From Elusimicrobiota bacterium (GTDB lineage: Bacteria > Elusimicrobiota > Elusimicrobia > FEN-1173), in NCBI GenBank assembly GCA_016788905.1, contig JAEURZ010000025.1, positions 1 through 39,470 of the forward strand: a stretch of 39,470 nt of DNA. Reading direction: 5' to 3'. The translations under genes and the position numbers were made by a program. Position 1 is the stretch's first letter; each line of letters starts with the position of its first letter. Below are positions 16,408-24,107 of this stretch, in pieces. The notes beneath the pieces are model-generated. The model was not told where the DNA came from, searched no databases, and saw only the letters and a program-made list of their open reading frames with translations.

Positions 16408-17438
16408 TGGACCGTCCATGTGTTTTCGTCGTGAAGAAGGGATTTGAGATCGCCGCGGCCCTTCTTTTTAATAACGGTTTGGATCTGTTCGTTTAAAAGG
16501 TCGTCGTACGTGGGTTTTTCGACACAACGAATGACGCCAAAGGGGACCGGGAATTCCGGGTAGACCAGTTGGGTGATCAGATAGGCGTGGTTCGGCCGGG
16601 GGTCTGTTTCATCGTGGATCAGGAGACCCCGCGTGTTGGTGGGGTCGTAGTCCACTATTTCCGGATAGAGCCCGTTGAGGCGCATGGATTTCTTTTTGTC
16701 GGGCCGCCCAAAGACGAGAGGTTTGCCGTGTTCTAAGTAAATCATGCGGTCTTCCCGAGTGTCTCGACCCGTGACGGGGGCGTGGGTCTTGTCGTTAAAA
16801 ATGATGCAGTTTTGGTAGATCTCAATAAAGGAGACGCCCTTGTGCCTCATGGCCCGTTCGAACATGGACGCCATGTGGCGAGGGTCTGTGTCCAGGGTTC
16901 GGGCAATGAACGTGGCTTCGGACGCGATGGCCAGGCAGAGCGGGTTAATGGGGTGTTCGATGGACCCATAGGGGGAAGATTTCGTCACTTTCCCCGTTGG
17001 GGAGGTGGGAGAATATTGTCCCTTGGTGAGCCCATAAATTTGGTTGTTCACGAGCAGAATATTGAAGTTCAGGTTCCGGCGCATGGCATGGAGAATATGG
17101 TTGCCGCCAATGGAAAGGCCATCCCCGTCCCCCGTGATCACCCAAATGGATAGGTCTTTGTTCACGCAACGCAGGCCCGTGGCGACGGTCGGTGCACGGC
17201 CGTGGATGGTGTGAAACCCGTAGGTCTTCATGTAATAGGGAAACCGAGAGGAACATCCGATTCCCGAAACAAACACGTAGTTTTCCCGGGGGATCGAAAA
17301 CTTGGCCAGGGTTTGCTGCATGGTGCCCAAGATAGAGTAATCACCACATCCAGGGCACCACCGGACTTCCGCCCCAGAAACGAAATCGTTTTTGGTGTAA
17401 GGGGGCCGGGTTTCCGCGAGGAGAGGATTCACTTCCAT
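16404..17438 (-). CDS. korB: 2-oxoacid:ferredoxin oxidoreductase, beta subunit
   Basis: 344 residues. The subunit holds thiamine diphosphate and one [4Fe-4S] cluster. Cluster ligands are visible as Cys28 and Cys31 (WCPGCGD), Cys62 (GIGCSSR) and Cys211 (EIYQNC), spaced as in two-subunit archaeal enzymes. The thiamine-diphosphate motif TGDGDGLSIGGNH runs from 102, with NNQIYGLTKGQ after it. The enzyme joins 2-oxoglutarate or another 2-oxoacid decarboxylation to ferredoxin reduction. The substrate is not decided by sequence, though the short C-terminal domain and neighbour alpha subunit favour the Kor type. The start overlaps korA by ten bases. Confidence 0.92.
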   Translation of the reverse strand: MEVNPLLAETRPPYTKNDFVSGAEVRWCPGCGDYSILGTMQQTLAKFSIPRENYVFVSGIGCSSRFPYYMKTYGFHTIHGRAPTVATGLRCVNKDLSIWVITGDGDGLSIGGNHILHAMRRNLNFNILLVNNQIYGLTKGQYSPTSPTGKVTKSSPYGSIEHPINPLCLAIASEATFIARTLDTDPRHMASMFERAMRHKGVSFIEIYQNCIIFNDKTHAPVTGRDTREDRMIYLEHGKPLVFGRPDKKKSMRLNGLYPEIVDYDPTNTRGLLIHDETDPRPNHAYLITQLVYPEFPVPFGVIRCVEKPTYDDLLNEQIQTVIKKKGRGDLKSLLHDENTWTVQ

Positions 17439-19285
17439 TCGAGCACCTCCTCAATCCCTTGACGTATGTCCGCCACGAAAAAGGGAATCCCTTTGATCCG
17501 GTTAAATCCCATGAACCGTTCCGCAATGGCCGGGAACAAATGTCGAAGAATCATGAGGAGTTGGCCGCTGTTCAGTTCAGGCACCAAAATCTTTTCAAAA
17601 CTCATGAACACGTCTCGGGTGTTCTTCGGAAGGGGGTTCAAATAGTGGAGATGGGCCTGGGCCACGGGGCCTTTTCCACTCTTGTTGATTTCGTCCACAG
17701 CCGCGTGGATGGCGCCGTGGGTGGATCCCCACCCGAGCACCAGCACTTTTCCCCGGGCGGGCCCGCGCACATATAAAGGGGGGATATCGTCCGCGATGCG
17801 GGCCACTTTCTCCGCTCGGAGTCGAACCATTTTTTCGTGGTTGTCGGGGTCGTAGCTGACCGTTCCGGTCACGTCCTGTTTTTCCAAGCCGCCAATCCGA
17901 TGTTCCAGTCCGGCAGTCCCAGGGATCGCCCAGGGGCGGGCCAAGGTCTTCGGGTCTCGGGCGTAGGGAGAAAACTTCCCCTTTCCCTCGACGGGGTGGG
18001 TCACGACGATTTTAGGGAGATCCTTGACCTCTGGAAGTTTCCAGGGTTCGGAACTGTTGGCCAGGTAGCCGTCCGACAGTAAAACGACAGGGGTCATGTG
18101 GGTGAGCGCAATTCGACAGGCTTCCACGGCCAATGCAAAAGAATGAGCCGGGCTTTGGGGGGCGACCACACAGAGGGGGGATTCCCCGTTCCGGCCAAAG
18201 AGAACTTGCAAAAGGTCGGTTTGTTCGGTTTTTGTCGGCATCCCGGTGGAGGGGCCCGTTCTCTGGACGTTAACCACCACCAACGGAAGTTCCGTAATAA
18301 TAGCCAAATTGAGCGCTTCTGATTTTAAGCACAGTCCAGGGCCGGACGTTCCGGTCACCCCTAGGGCACCACCGAAACTGGCCCCGATGGCGGACCCGAT
18401 GGCCGCAATTTCGTCCTCCGCTTGAAAGGTTTTAACTCCAAATTCTTTATGTTTGGAAAGCCCTTCCAATATGCCGGAGGCCGGAGTGATGGGGTAGGAA
18501 CCATAAAAAAGTGTTTTCCCGGACAGTTCGGCGGCCGCGATCAGGCCCAAAGCGGTGGCTTCATTTCCCGTGATTTTTCGATAGGTGCCGGGTTCGAGTT
18601 TTGATTTACGCACCTCATAGCGCGTGGGTAACATTTCTGTGATGTCCGCGTGGTTGTACCCTGCTTTTAAAGCGGCAATGTTGGCGTTCACGAATTCCGG
18701 TTTCTTGGAAAACTTCTCGGAGATCCACGCGATCGTGTGCTCCATGTTCCGGTCGTACAGCCAAAACATGAGGCCCAGGGCAAAGAAGTTTTTGCAGCGA
18801 TCTTTTTCGGACGCGCGAAGAGGATGATCTTGGAGCGCGTTTAAGGTGAGGTCCGCCAGGGGAACCTTGAGCACCTGCCAGTCCCGCAGGCTTCCGTCCT
18901 CTAAAGGGTTGGAGGAATAGGCGGCTTTTTCCCACCCAACTTTATCAAAGGCGTTTTCGTTCAAAATGAGCAGGCCGCCTTTCTTGACCTGGTGGAGGTT
19001 CACCTTCAGAGCGGCGGGGTTCATGGCAATGAGGACGTCGGCGCGGTCCCCAGGGGTAAACACCGGGTCGTCCGAGAACTGGAGCTGAAAACTGGACACG
19101 CCGGGCAGTGTGCCCGCGGGCGCGCGGATTTCCGCGGGGAAATCGGGGATCGTGGAAAAATCATTCCCCATGGCGGCGGTGGTGTCGGTGAACTGGTCGC
19201 CGGTTAACTGCATGCCGTCCCCTGAATCGCCAGCGAAGCGGACGATGACAGTGGGAATGGTTTTTGTTGGTTTCGAAGGGGTCAT
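17429..19285 (-). CDS. korA: 2-oxoacid:ferredoxin oxidoreductase, fused gamma-alpha subunit
   Basis: 618 residues. The N-terminal gamma domain (about 1-200) has the CoA-related motif FAGDSGDGMQLTG; the alpha domain (about 225-618) has GNEATALGLIAAAE, the substrate-loop motif YPITPAS, EDEIAAIGSAIGASFGG and TGTSGPGLCLKSE. Fusion of gamma and alpha is normal for the two-subunit form. With korB it forms a low-potential, oxygen-sensitive enzyme that reduces ferredoxin. The start overlaps the stop of the CBS gene by four bases and the end overlaps korB by ten, so the three are almost certainly translated together. Confidence 0.94.
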   Translation of the reverse strand: MTPSKPTKTIPTVIVRFAGDSGDGMQLTGDQFTDTTAAMGNDFSTIPDFPAEIRAPAGTLPGVSSFQLQFSDDPVFTPGDRADVLIAMNPAALKVNLHQVKKGGLLILNENAFDKVGWEKAAYSSNPLEDGSLRDWQVLKVPLADLTLNALQDHPLRASEKDRCKNFFALGLMFWLYDRNMEHTIAWISEKFSKKPEFVNANIAALKAGYNHADITEMLPTRYEVRKSKLEPGTYRKITGNEATALGLIAAAELSGKTLFYGSYPITPASGILEGLSKHKEFGVKTFQAEDEIAAIGSAIGASFGGALGVTGTSGPGLCLKSEALNLAIITELPLVVVNVQRTGPSTGMPTKTEQTDLLQVLFGRNGESPLCVVAPQSPAHSFALAVEACRIALTHMTPVVLLSDGYLANSSEPWKLPEVKDLPKIVVTHPVEGKGKFSPYARDPKTLARPWAIPGTAGLEHRIGGLEKQDVTGTVSYDPDNHEKMVRLRAEKVARIADDIPPLYVRGPARGKVLVLGWGSTHGAIHAAVDEINKSGKGPVAQAHLHYLNPLPKNTRDVFMSFEKILVPELNSGQLLMILRHLFPAIAERFMGFNRIKGIPFFVADIRQGIEEVLEWK

Positions 19286-19755
19286 CCGCCCTCCGCCCGG
19301 GGCGCGATTTGGTGGGGGTTCGGCGGGATGTTGTACACCTCCGCCGGATAAAATTCCGCTAAAAAACGGATCAGAGTTCGAACGCTGAGCACGTTCACCA
19401 GTTCTTGTTTTTCATTGACGAGGGGAATGTGGTAGCAATCGTTTTCGGCCATCAATTCCACGGCGCGGCCCACGGGGTCGTCTTGGCGGAGCACCACGGG
19501 GTCCACCGACATGAATTCACGGATGGGCTGAGCCCAGTCCACGTCTTTGTTGAAAATCTTTTGGGAGATATCCGATTCGGTGAACATGCCCACCACGCGT
19601 TTCTTCTCGGAAACGACAATGTAGGCGGAGTTGTTTTCCCGCATGATCTCCACGGCTCGACCAATGGAAATAATGGGCGCGGCCTGGATCAATCGGGGGT
19701 TGATGATTTCACCGATTTTCTTATCTTTAAGACGTCGTTCGGGTGTGGAAGTCAT
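19282..19755 (-). CDS. CBS-domain protein leading the korAB operon
   Basis: 157 residues from the ATG at 19755, preceded by GGAG; a TTG at 19776 is open but has no ribosome-binding site. Two CBS repeats make up the protein: IIQ-like INPRLIQAAPIISIGRAV, VGMFTESDIS, then MSVDPVVLRQDDPVGRAVELM and HIPLVNEKQELVNVLSVRTLI. It has no zinc ribbon and no enzyme domain. CBS pairs usually sense AMP, ADP, ATP or SAM. Its four-base overlap with korA suggests it controls or assembles the oxidoreductase. A TATAAA on the minus strand (19819-19814) could be its -10. Function beyond the fold is inference. Confidence 0.88.
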   Translation of the reverse strand: MTSTPERRLKDKKIGEIINPRLIQAAPIISIGRAVEIMRENNSAYIVVSEKKRVVGMFTESDISQKIFNKDVDWAQPIREFMSVDPVVLRQDDPVGRAVELMAENDCYHIPLVNEKQELVNVLSVRTLIRFLAEFYPAEVYNIPPNPHQIAPRAEGG

Positions 19756-19952
19756 ATGTCTCCAGGAGACGAGCAAATGAAACCCAAAACAGATTTTCTA
19801 GGAACGGATCTATTTTATAACTTTTGAAGCAGCTAAGGCGTCCCAAGGGATGACGAGCCTGTTGGCCGCGAGGGCATAGGGTTTTTCTCCTGGGGCCCAT
19901 TTTTGGATTTCGAGGGACGGTGTCGATCGACGAATCGACCGAATGGTTCCCT

Positions 19953-20537
19953 TTAGAGTCTCATCTTCGCGAGAATTTTGTTGGTCTCTGTGAGCAAAAA
20001 TGTTTCAGGGTCAAAATCTTCGCCGAGCCAATTCTCCAATTCGCGGCGCTCCTCATTGTCGGGCCCTTTCAAGGTTTCGAGGAGCTCTTCATAACCGCCC
20101 ATTCCCCCGCAGTCTTCGGGTGGGCAAGCGCGCTCTCCGTCCAGGCACATGGGATGGTTGAGCTTTTTTACCGCAGGCGAAATGTTTTCCACCAGGACTT
20201 TGTGCTCCCATCCATCTCCAGGATCGTAATCATAGGAAAACGTCATTCCCTTTTTGGGGGCCACGTCGCTTAGCCGGTGGGTGTATTCTGAATAGACTGG
20301 GACCGAATCAAATTCAGGATCCGGGGCACTGTATCGTTTTTTCTCAATCAAGAAATCGTGCAAGTGGGAATCCGTCCAGCCCATGGTTTCCTGAAAGACG
20401 TGGTGGAGCTGGCTTAACCTAATGGATCCGGGCATAACCAACCGCCGCCATATGGGCGGATGGCTACCGGTAAGAACGATCTTAAGTTGATAAATGTCAG
20501 AAGAGTTGACTTTGTTTTTCTTGGGATGATTTTTCAT
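19953..20537 (-). CDS. Plasmid pRiA4b ORF-3-like family protein
   Basis: 194 residues. It matches the pRiA4b ORF-3 family (also called IS1096 TnpR-like): YQLKIVLTGSHPPIWRRL near 17-34, the helix LSQLHHVFQETMGWTDSHLHDF, FSYDYDPGDGWEHKV, the Cys-containing ACPPEDCGGMGGYEELL, and a C-terminal WLGEDFDPETF. The family is found on plasmids, beside mobile elements and on chromosomes; no biochemical role is established. AAGGAAG precedes the ATG. The start overlaps the upstream helical gene by 41 bases, so the two act as a pair. This is the only protein apart from the transposase with a link to mobile DNA here. Confidence 0.85.
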   Translation of the reverse strand: MKNHPKKNKVNSSDIYQLKIVLTGSHPPIWRRLVMPGSIRLSQLHHVFQETMGWTDSHLHDFLIEKKRYSAPDPEFDSVPVYSEYTHRLSDVAPKKGMTFSYDYDPGDGWEHKVLVENISPAVKKLNHPMCLDGERACPPEDCGGMGGYEELLETLKGPDNEERRELENWLGEDFDPETFLLTETNKILAKMRL

Positions 20538-21084
20538 GTATCTTCCTTTTGATAACTGAGCTTGAAAACGTATCGGCCAAAGTTTTTAAAGTTATCAATT
20601 CGTGATCTCTCGCTTTCGTGGCATAATAATAAAGAACCTTCGCTATGGCCAATCGATTTATTTTATTGAATTTCAATTCGCTCAGAATCTCCGGAACGTC
20701 GTCAAAGCGGCACGTTTCTCCCGCATCGGCGAGATACGCGTCAACAAGCGCCGCCACCGTGTGTTGAAGGGGGCGCCCGGAGACCTTCGTCAACGCGAAC
20801 GCGGACTCCGCGAGATCGTAACAAAACATTGATAATTCGCATTCGTCCTGTACGTTGTTAAACACGCGTGGGATTTCCTTAACAAAAAACAAAACGAGGT
20901 CAAGGGCCTCCTCAGGGAATACTCCTCCGTAGTTATTGATCTTTTCGAGCATGACATCTAATTTTTCCGAATAGCGGTACACCTGGTCTTCTTTGATGAA
21001 TTTGATAGTCAAAAGTTGGTCAATTTCTGCCCTGAGCGCGGTTGGCCAATTCGAACGACCATGGGATATCTGGCGGCTTCTCAT
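20497..21084 (-). CDS. Unrecognised helical protein paired with the pRiA4b-like gene
   Basis: 195 residues, almost entirely predicted helix, with no signal peptide or membrane segment. GGAAGG precedes the ATG at 21084. Repeated patterns such as EALDLVLFFVKEIPRVFNNVQDEC and PLQHTVAALVDAYLADAGETCRFDDVPEIL suggest stacked HEAT-like or DUF6880-like helices, but I do not recognise a family with confidence. The C-terminus is basic and polar (KRKIHEKSSQEKQSQLF). It overlaps the pRiA4b-like gene by 41 bases and follows recQ by 27 bases on the same strand, so it may be read with recQ. Function unknown. Confidence 0.65.
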   Translation of the reverse strand: MRSRQISHGRSNWPTALRAEIDQLLTIKFIKEDQVYRYSEKLDVMLEKINNYGGVFPEEALDLVLFFVKEIPRVFNNVQDECELSMFCYDLAESAFALTKVSGRPLQHTVAALVDAYLADAGETCRFDDVPEILSELKFNKINRLAIAKVLYYYATKARDHELITLKTLADTFSSSVIKRKIHEKSSQEKQSQLF

Positions 21085-21111
21085 CCAAACACCTTCCTTT
21101 AAGCTAAAAGA

Positions 21112-22845
21112 TTACCCCTCGCTAAGAACCTTCAGGATACGGTCCCCGTATTGGGCTAGTTTGGCGGGGCCTATACCGGAGATTCCCCCCATTTCTTCAA
21201 GGGTTTTGGGGCGCTCGGCGGCAAGGCGGGCCAGAACGGCGTCGTGGAAAATGACGAAGGCTGGGAGATTCTTTTCGTAGGCAATTTTGAGTCGAAGGGC
21301 ACGGAGTTGGTCGTACAGCCGGCCACCGCGGACGGCTTCTGGAACGGGGTTGCGAGCATTTTTAGGTCCCTTTTTCCGGGCAGTGGTTCCACGAGGGATA
21401 TGTTCCAGGGGGGCAACGGAGTGGGATGGGGGGGGGAGTTGGGTTCGGGCGCTGTCCCAGGTGTCTTGTCTGCAGATGTCGCAGGAGATTTCGCAATTCT
21501 CCATGTCTTCGTCGAAATGGGCGGCGAGGCCCCGGTGGCGGCAAAAGGGACGGTCGGCCCAGCGGAACATGTCCCGGGAGCGTTGGTTCATCTCCGCCGC
21601 AATGGTGGCGTCATTGGTTTCCGTTGGAAACCCATCGTAGGCCATGACGTCGGCCCAGGAGTAGAAGAGCAGGCAGTCAGAGGGGTTGCCGTCCCGTCCG
21701 GCCCGCCCGATTTCCTGGACGTAACTTTCGATGGACCGAGGCATTTCCCGGTGAATGACGAACCGAACGTTGGGTTTGTCGATGCCCATTCCGAAGGCGA
21801 TGGTGGCCACCGTGACGGGGGTCTTCCCCGATAAAAAATTGTCCTGCACCCGGGCGCGGGCTTTGTCGGACATCCCCGCGTGGTAGGGTTCCGCCTGAAT
21901 GCCTTTGCTTCGAAGATGTTCCGCCAGGGATTCGACGTTTTTTCGGGTCATGCAATAGATGATGCCGCTTTCGCCATTTCGCCGACGCAAGTAATCCACG
22001 ATTTCGCCCCGAAGATCCCGCCCGGCGCCTTTCTTTTGGCAAATGATCCTCAAATTTTGGCGGAAGAAGGTTCCCTTAAACCCTTCGGGTTTGGTCATCC
22101 CCAACTGACGAATAATGTCCACCGCCACTTTCCGGGTGGCGGTGGCGGTGAGCGCCAAAATGGGCACGTCACCTAACTGGGCCTTTAGGCCAGAGAGTTT
22201 TCTGTACGCTGGGCGAAAATCGTGGCCCCAGGAACTGATGCAATGGGCTTCATCCACCACCACGAGTTTGATCGGGCACCCTTGAAGAAAGTCCCGAAGG
22301 GTGCCTTCCAGGGCTTCCGGGGCCAGGTAAAGCAAATCCCATTCCCTACGGCGCAGACCGCCCAAGCGGGTTCGTCGTTCTTCAAACGATACGGTGGAAT
22401 TGATGATGGTGGCCCGAAAGCCTTTCAAGAGAAGGGCATCCACCTGGTCTTTCATGAGGGAAATGAGGGGGGAAATGACGAGTGTCGGCCCGTTCAGAAT
22501 TTTCGCCGGGAGTTGGAAGGTGAGTGATTTCCCTGCGCCGGTCGGCATCACCGCAATGCAATCTCGACCCGCCAAGACGGCGTTAATGATTTTCTCCTGT
22601 CCAGGGCGAAAACTTTCATACCCAAAGGTTTCCCGAAGGATCGTGAGGGGGGAAAGGTTTTTCTTTGAAGTCATCGGAGGGGGAGGAACCTTTGTAACCG
22701 AAGGCATTATTGGAGATATATCCTCAGGGACCGGAAGTGTGGGAACCGCCGGTAACCCCAGTCGACTCCGCAATTCCGCATTTTCCCGCCGCAGTCGGTC
22801 CAACTCCTGGGTCAGACTATCTTGAACAGCTCCCTCCATAGCCAT
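21112..22845 (-). CDS. recQ: RecQ-family ATP-dependent DNA helicase
   Basis: 577 residues. It unwinds DNA 3'-5' in recombination and fork repair. The superfamily 2 motifs are in place: motif 0 FGYESFRPGQ (74-83), Walker A PTGAGKS (101-107), DEAH (198-201), the RecQ motif SSWGHDFRPAY, and motif VI QEIGRAGRDG. A zinc-binding set CRH...CEISCDIC follows, with two more positions in the normal arrangement, and an HRDC domain occupies about 505-577. The winged-helix part is short. An unusual N-terminal extension of ~60 residues begins with a coiled-coil (DSLTQELDRLRRENAELRSRLGLP) and a Pro-rich linker, perhaps for oligomerisation or protein binding. Confidence 0.93.
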   Translation of the reverse strand: MAMEGAVQDSLTQELDRLRRENAELRSRLGLPAVPTLPVPEDISPIMPSVTKVPPPPMTSKKNLSPLTILRETFGYESFRPGQEKIINAVLAGRDCIAVMPTGAGKSLTFQLPAKILNGPTLVISPLISLMKDQVDALLLKGFRATIINSTVSFEERRTRLGGLRRREWDLLYLAPEALEGTLRDFLQGCPIKLVVVDEAHCISSWGHDFRPAYRKLSGLKAQLGDVPILALTATATRKVAVDIIRQLGMTKPEGFKGTFFRQNLRIICQKKGAGRDLRGEIVDYLRRRNGESGIIYCMTRKNVESLAEHLRSKGIQAEPYHAGMSDKARARVQDNFLSGKTPVTVATIAFGMGIDKPNVRFVIHREMPRSIESYVQEIGRAGRDGNPSDCLLFYSWADVMAYDGFPTETNDATIAAEMNQRSRDMFRWADRPFCRHRGLAAHFDEDMENCEISCDICRQDTWDSARTQLPPPSHSVAPLEHIPRGTTARKKGPKNARNPVPEAVRGGRLYDQLRALRLKIAYEKNLPAFVIFHDAVLARLAAERPKTLEEMGGISGIGPAKLAQYGDRILKVLSEG

Positions 22846-23092
22846 GTTTCAAATCCCCGTTATTAGTCAATCACTGAAATCACCCCTATTCTATAACATC
22901 ACCCGGGGTTATTGGACCGAAAACAGAACCGAGGTGATTATTGAGGGAGGATTCGAGAATAATTGCGTTGAAATACTTCCCTCTGAGGTAAACTCGAAAT
23001 CTCCCCCCAAAAAAGGTTGTCCGTAGTCCCCGCGACCGCGCGAGCGGAAGTGCCGCGTGGGAGCGGTCTACGACCTGCACTTTTTTGTTCGT
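22846..23092. other. Region upstream of recQ
   Basis: No gene is supported here. An AT-rich stretch with TATAGAAT on the minus strand near 22910 is a possible recQ -10, but no convincing -35 is seen. At about 23025-23075 a G+C-rich imperfect inverted repeat (GTAGTCCCCGCGACCGCG with CGCGTGGGAGCGGTCTAC) could fold as a long hairpin. It has no direct T-tract, so it looks more like a structured repeat than a terminator. Confidence 0.4.
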
Positions 23093-23120
23093 AAAAAAGC
23101 CCGCTAAAAAATAGAGCGGG
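23093..23120 (-). terminator. Rho-independent terminator of the PDZ lipoprotein gene
   Basis: Minus strand: CCCGCT (23120-23115), nine-base loop, AGCGGG (23105-23100), then C and six T (23098-23093). It lies 17 bases after the stop codon and fits an intrinsic terminator. Confidence 0.85.
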
Positions 23121-23136
23121 ATCTCCTTGTCTCGTT

Positions 23137-23946
23137 TTACCGGTTTAGTTTAACCCGTTTGGTTATCGTTTGCGATCCTCGAAGAACAGTCAATACCACC
23201 TCTTGCCCGGCCATGGTGTTCATATTCTCGTAGAACTTTTGCATTCCGGGAACTTGGACACCGTTGACTTCCAGGATGATGTCGTCTTTCAGGAGGTCGG
23301 CCTGGTAGGCGGGGGAATCAATCACTATATTTCGAACGATGAGCCCCCTGTTGGTCTGGAGGCTCTTTTTCATTTCGTCCGGTAACCCCGTCACAAACGC
23401 CCCGAAAATAATCGTATCGACTTTACGCCAAAAAGTGGCCACGTATTCAAAATAGTCGACCCGTTTCGGGACGTAGGTTACTTGGGGGTCGCCTCCCGTG
23501 CGAATTTCGGTCCGTCGGGACACGTCACGTTTGCCCTTGGGGCCGGAAACGGTAGTGTCATCCCGGATTTCGGTGGTGGTTCGCGGGGTCCACTGGGTCA
23601 TGGCCACGGTTTCCATCATGGTTTTAGAGAACTTTTTTTCGATGAGAACAAGGTTGGCTCCAATTGATTTGGCTTTGGTCAGGGCCAACGAATCATCCAT
23701 TCGCTTGCCATCGAATTTTGAATAGCCCACCATGAAATACCCCTGCTCAAAGAGTTTCCATTTATCGCTTAAACTGTCTTCGGAATACTGGAGGCGCGGT
23801 TGTTTGGAGGGGGGAGTGAAACGGTTTTGAATCCAAGGAGGGATCCGGTCTTCCATCGAAATAAAATTCGCCCGGTAGGGGTTTGTGCATCCCACCAGGG
23901 CTCCTAAAGTCATGAACAATAAACTAACGTGATGGGATCTAAGCAT
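23137..23946 (-). CDS. PDZ-domain lipoprotein
   Basis: 269 residues from the ATG at 23946; AGGAGG seven bases upstream rules out the longer TTG start at 23967. The N-terminus is a lipoprotein signal peptide: MLRSHHVSLLFMTLGALVGC, with Cys20 of LVGC as the likely lipidated residue. The middle (about 50-150) holds strand-rich sequence with YFMVGYSKFDGKR and a long polar TTTEIRDDTTVSGPKG part. A single PDZ domain fills the C-terminus (about 195-269): GLIVRNIVIDSPAYQADLLKDD and IILEVNGVQVPG. No protease domain is present, so it is likely a substrate-binding or scaffold protein on a membrane surface. It is a single gene with its own terminator. Confidence 0.85.
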   Translation of the reverse strand: MLRSHHVSLLFMTLGALVGCTNPYRANFISMEDRIPPWIQNRFTPPSKQPRLQYSEDSLSDKWKLFEQGYFMVGYSKFDGKRMDDSLALTKAKSIGANLVLIEKKFSKTMMETVAMTQWTPRTTTEIRDDTTVSGPKGKRDVSRRTEIRTGGDPQVTYVPKRVDYFEYVATFWRKVDTIIFGAFVTGLPDEMKKSLQTNRGLIVRNIVIDSPAYQADLLKDDIILEVNGVQVPGMQKFYENMNTMAGQEVVLTVLRGSQTITKRVKLNR

Positions 23947-24041
23947 TCGGTGTCCTCCTGGAACCAACCCTGGGGTCGCTATCCTCCAAGTATAGGATAA
24001 CCCTCAAGGCATTGGAATGCCTCGAATTGAGCGGTCTATAA

Positions 24042-24083
24042 TGTAACCCTGAAAAAGGGTGTTCTGCGGTTAAAAATGTAACC
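24042..24083 (+). repeat. Left terminal inverted repeat of the insertion sequence
   Basis: 42 bases beginning TGTAACCCTG, aligned without gaps to the right end, 28 matches. Contains GTAACC at positions 2-7 and 37-42. Confidence 0.75.
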
Positions 24084-24107
24084 CTGCCTCTGCAAAGAGG
24101 AGGGGTC

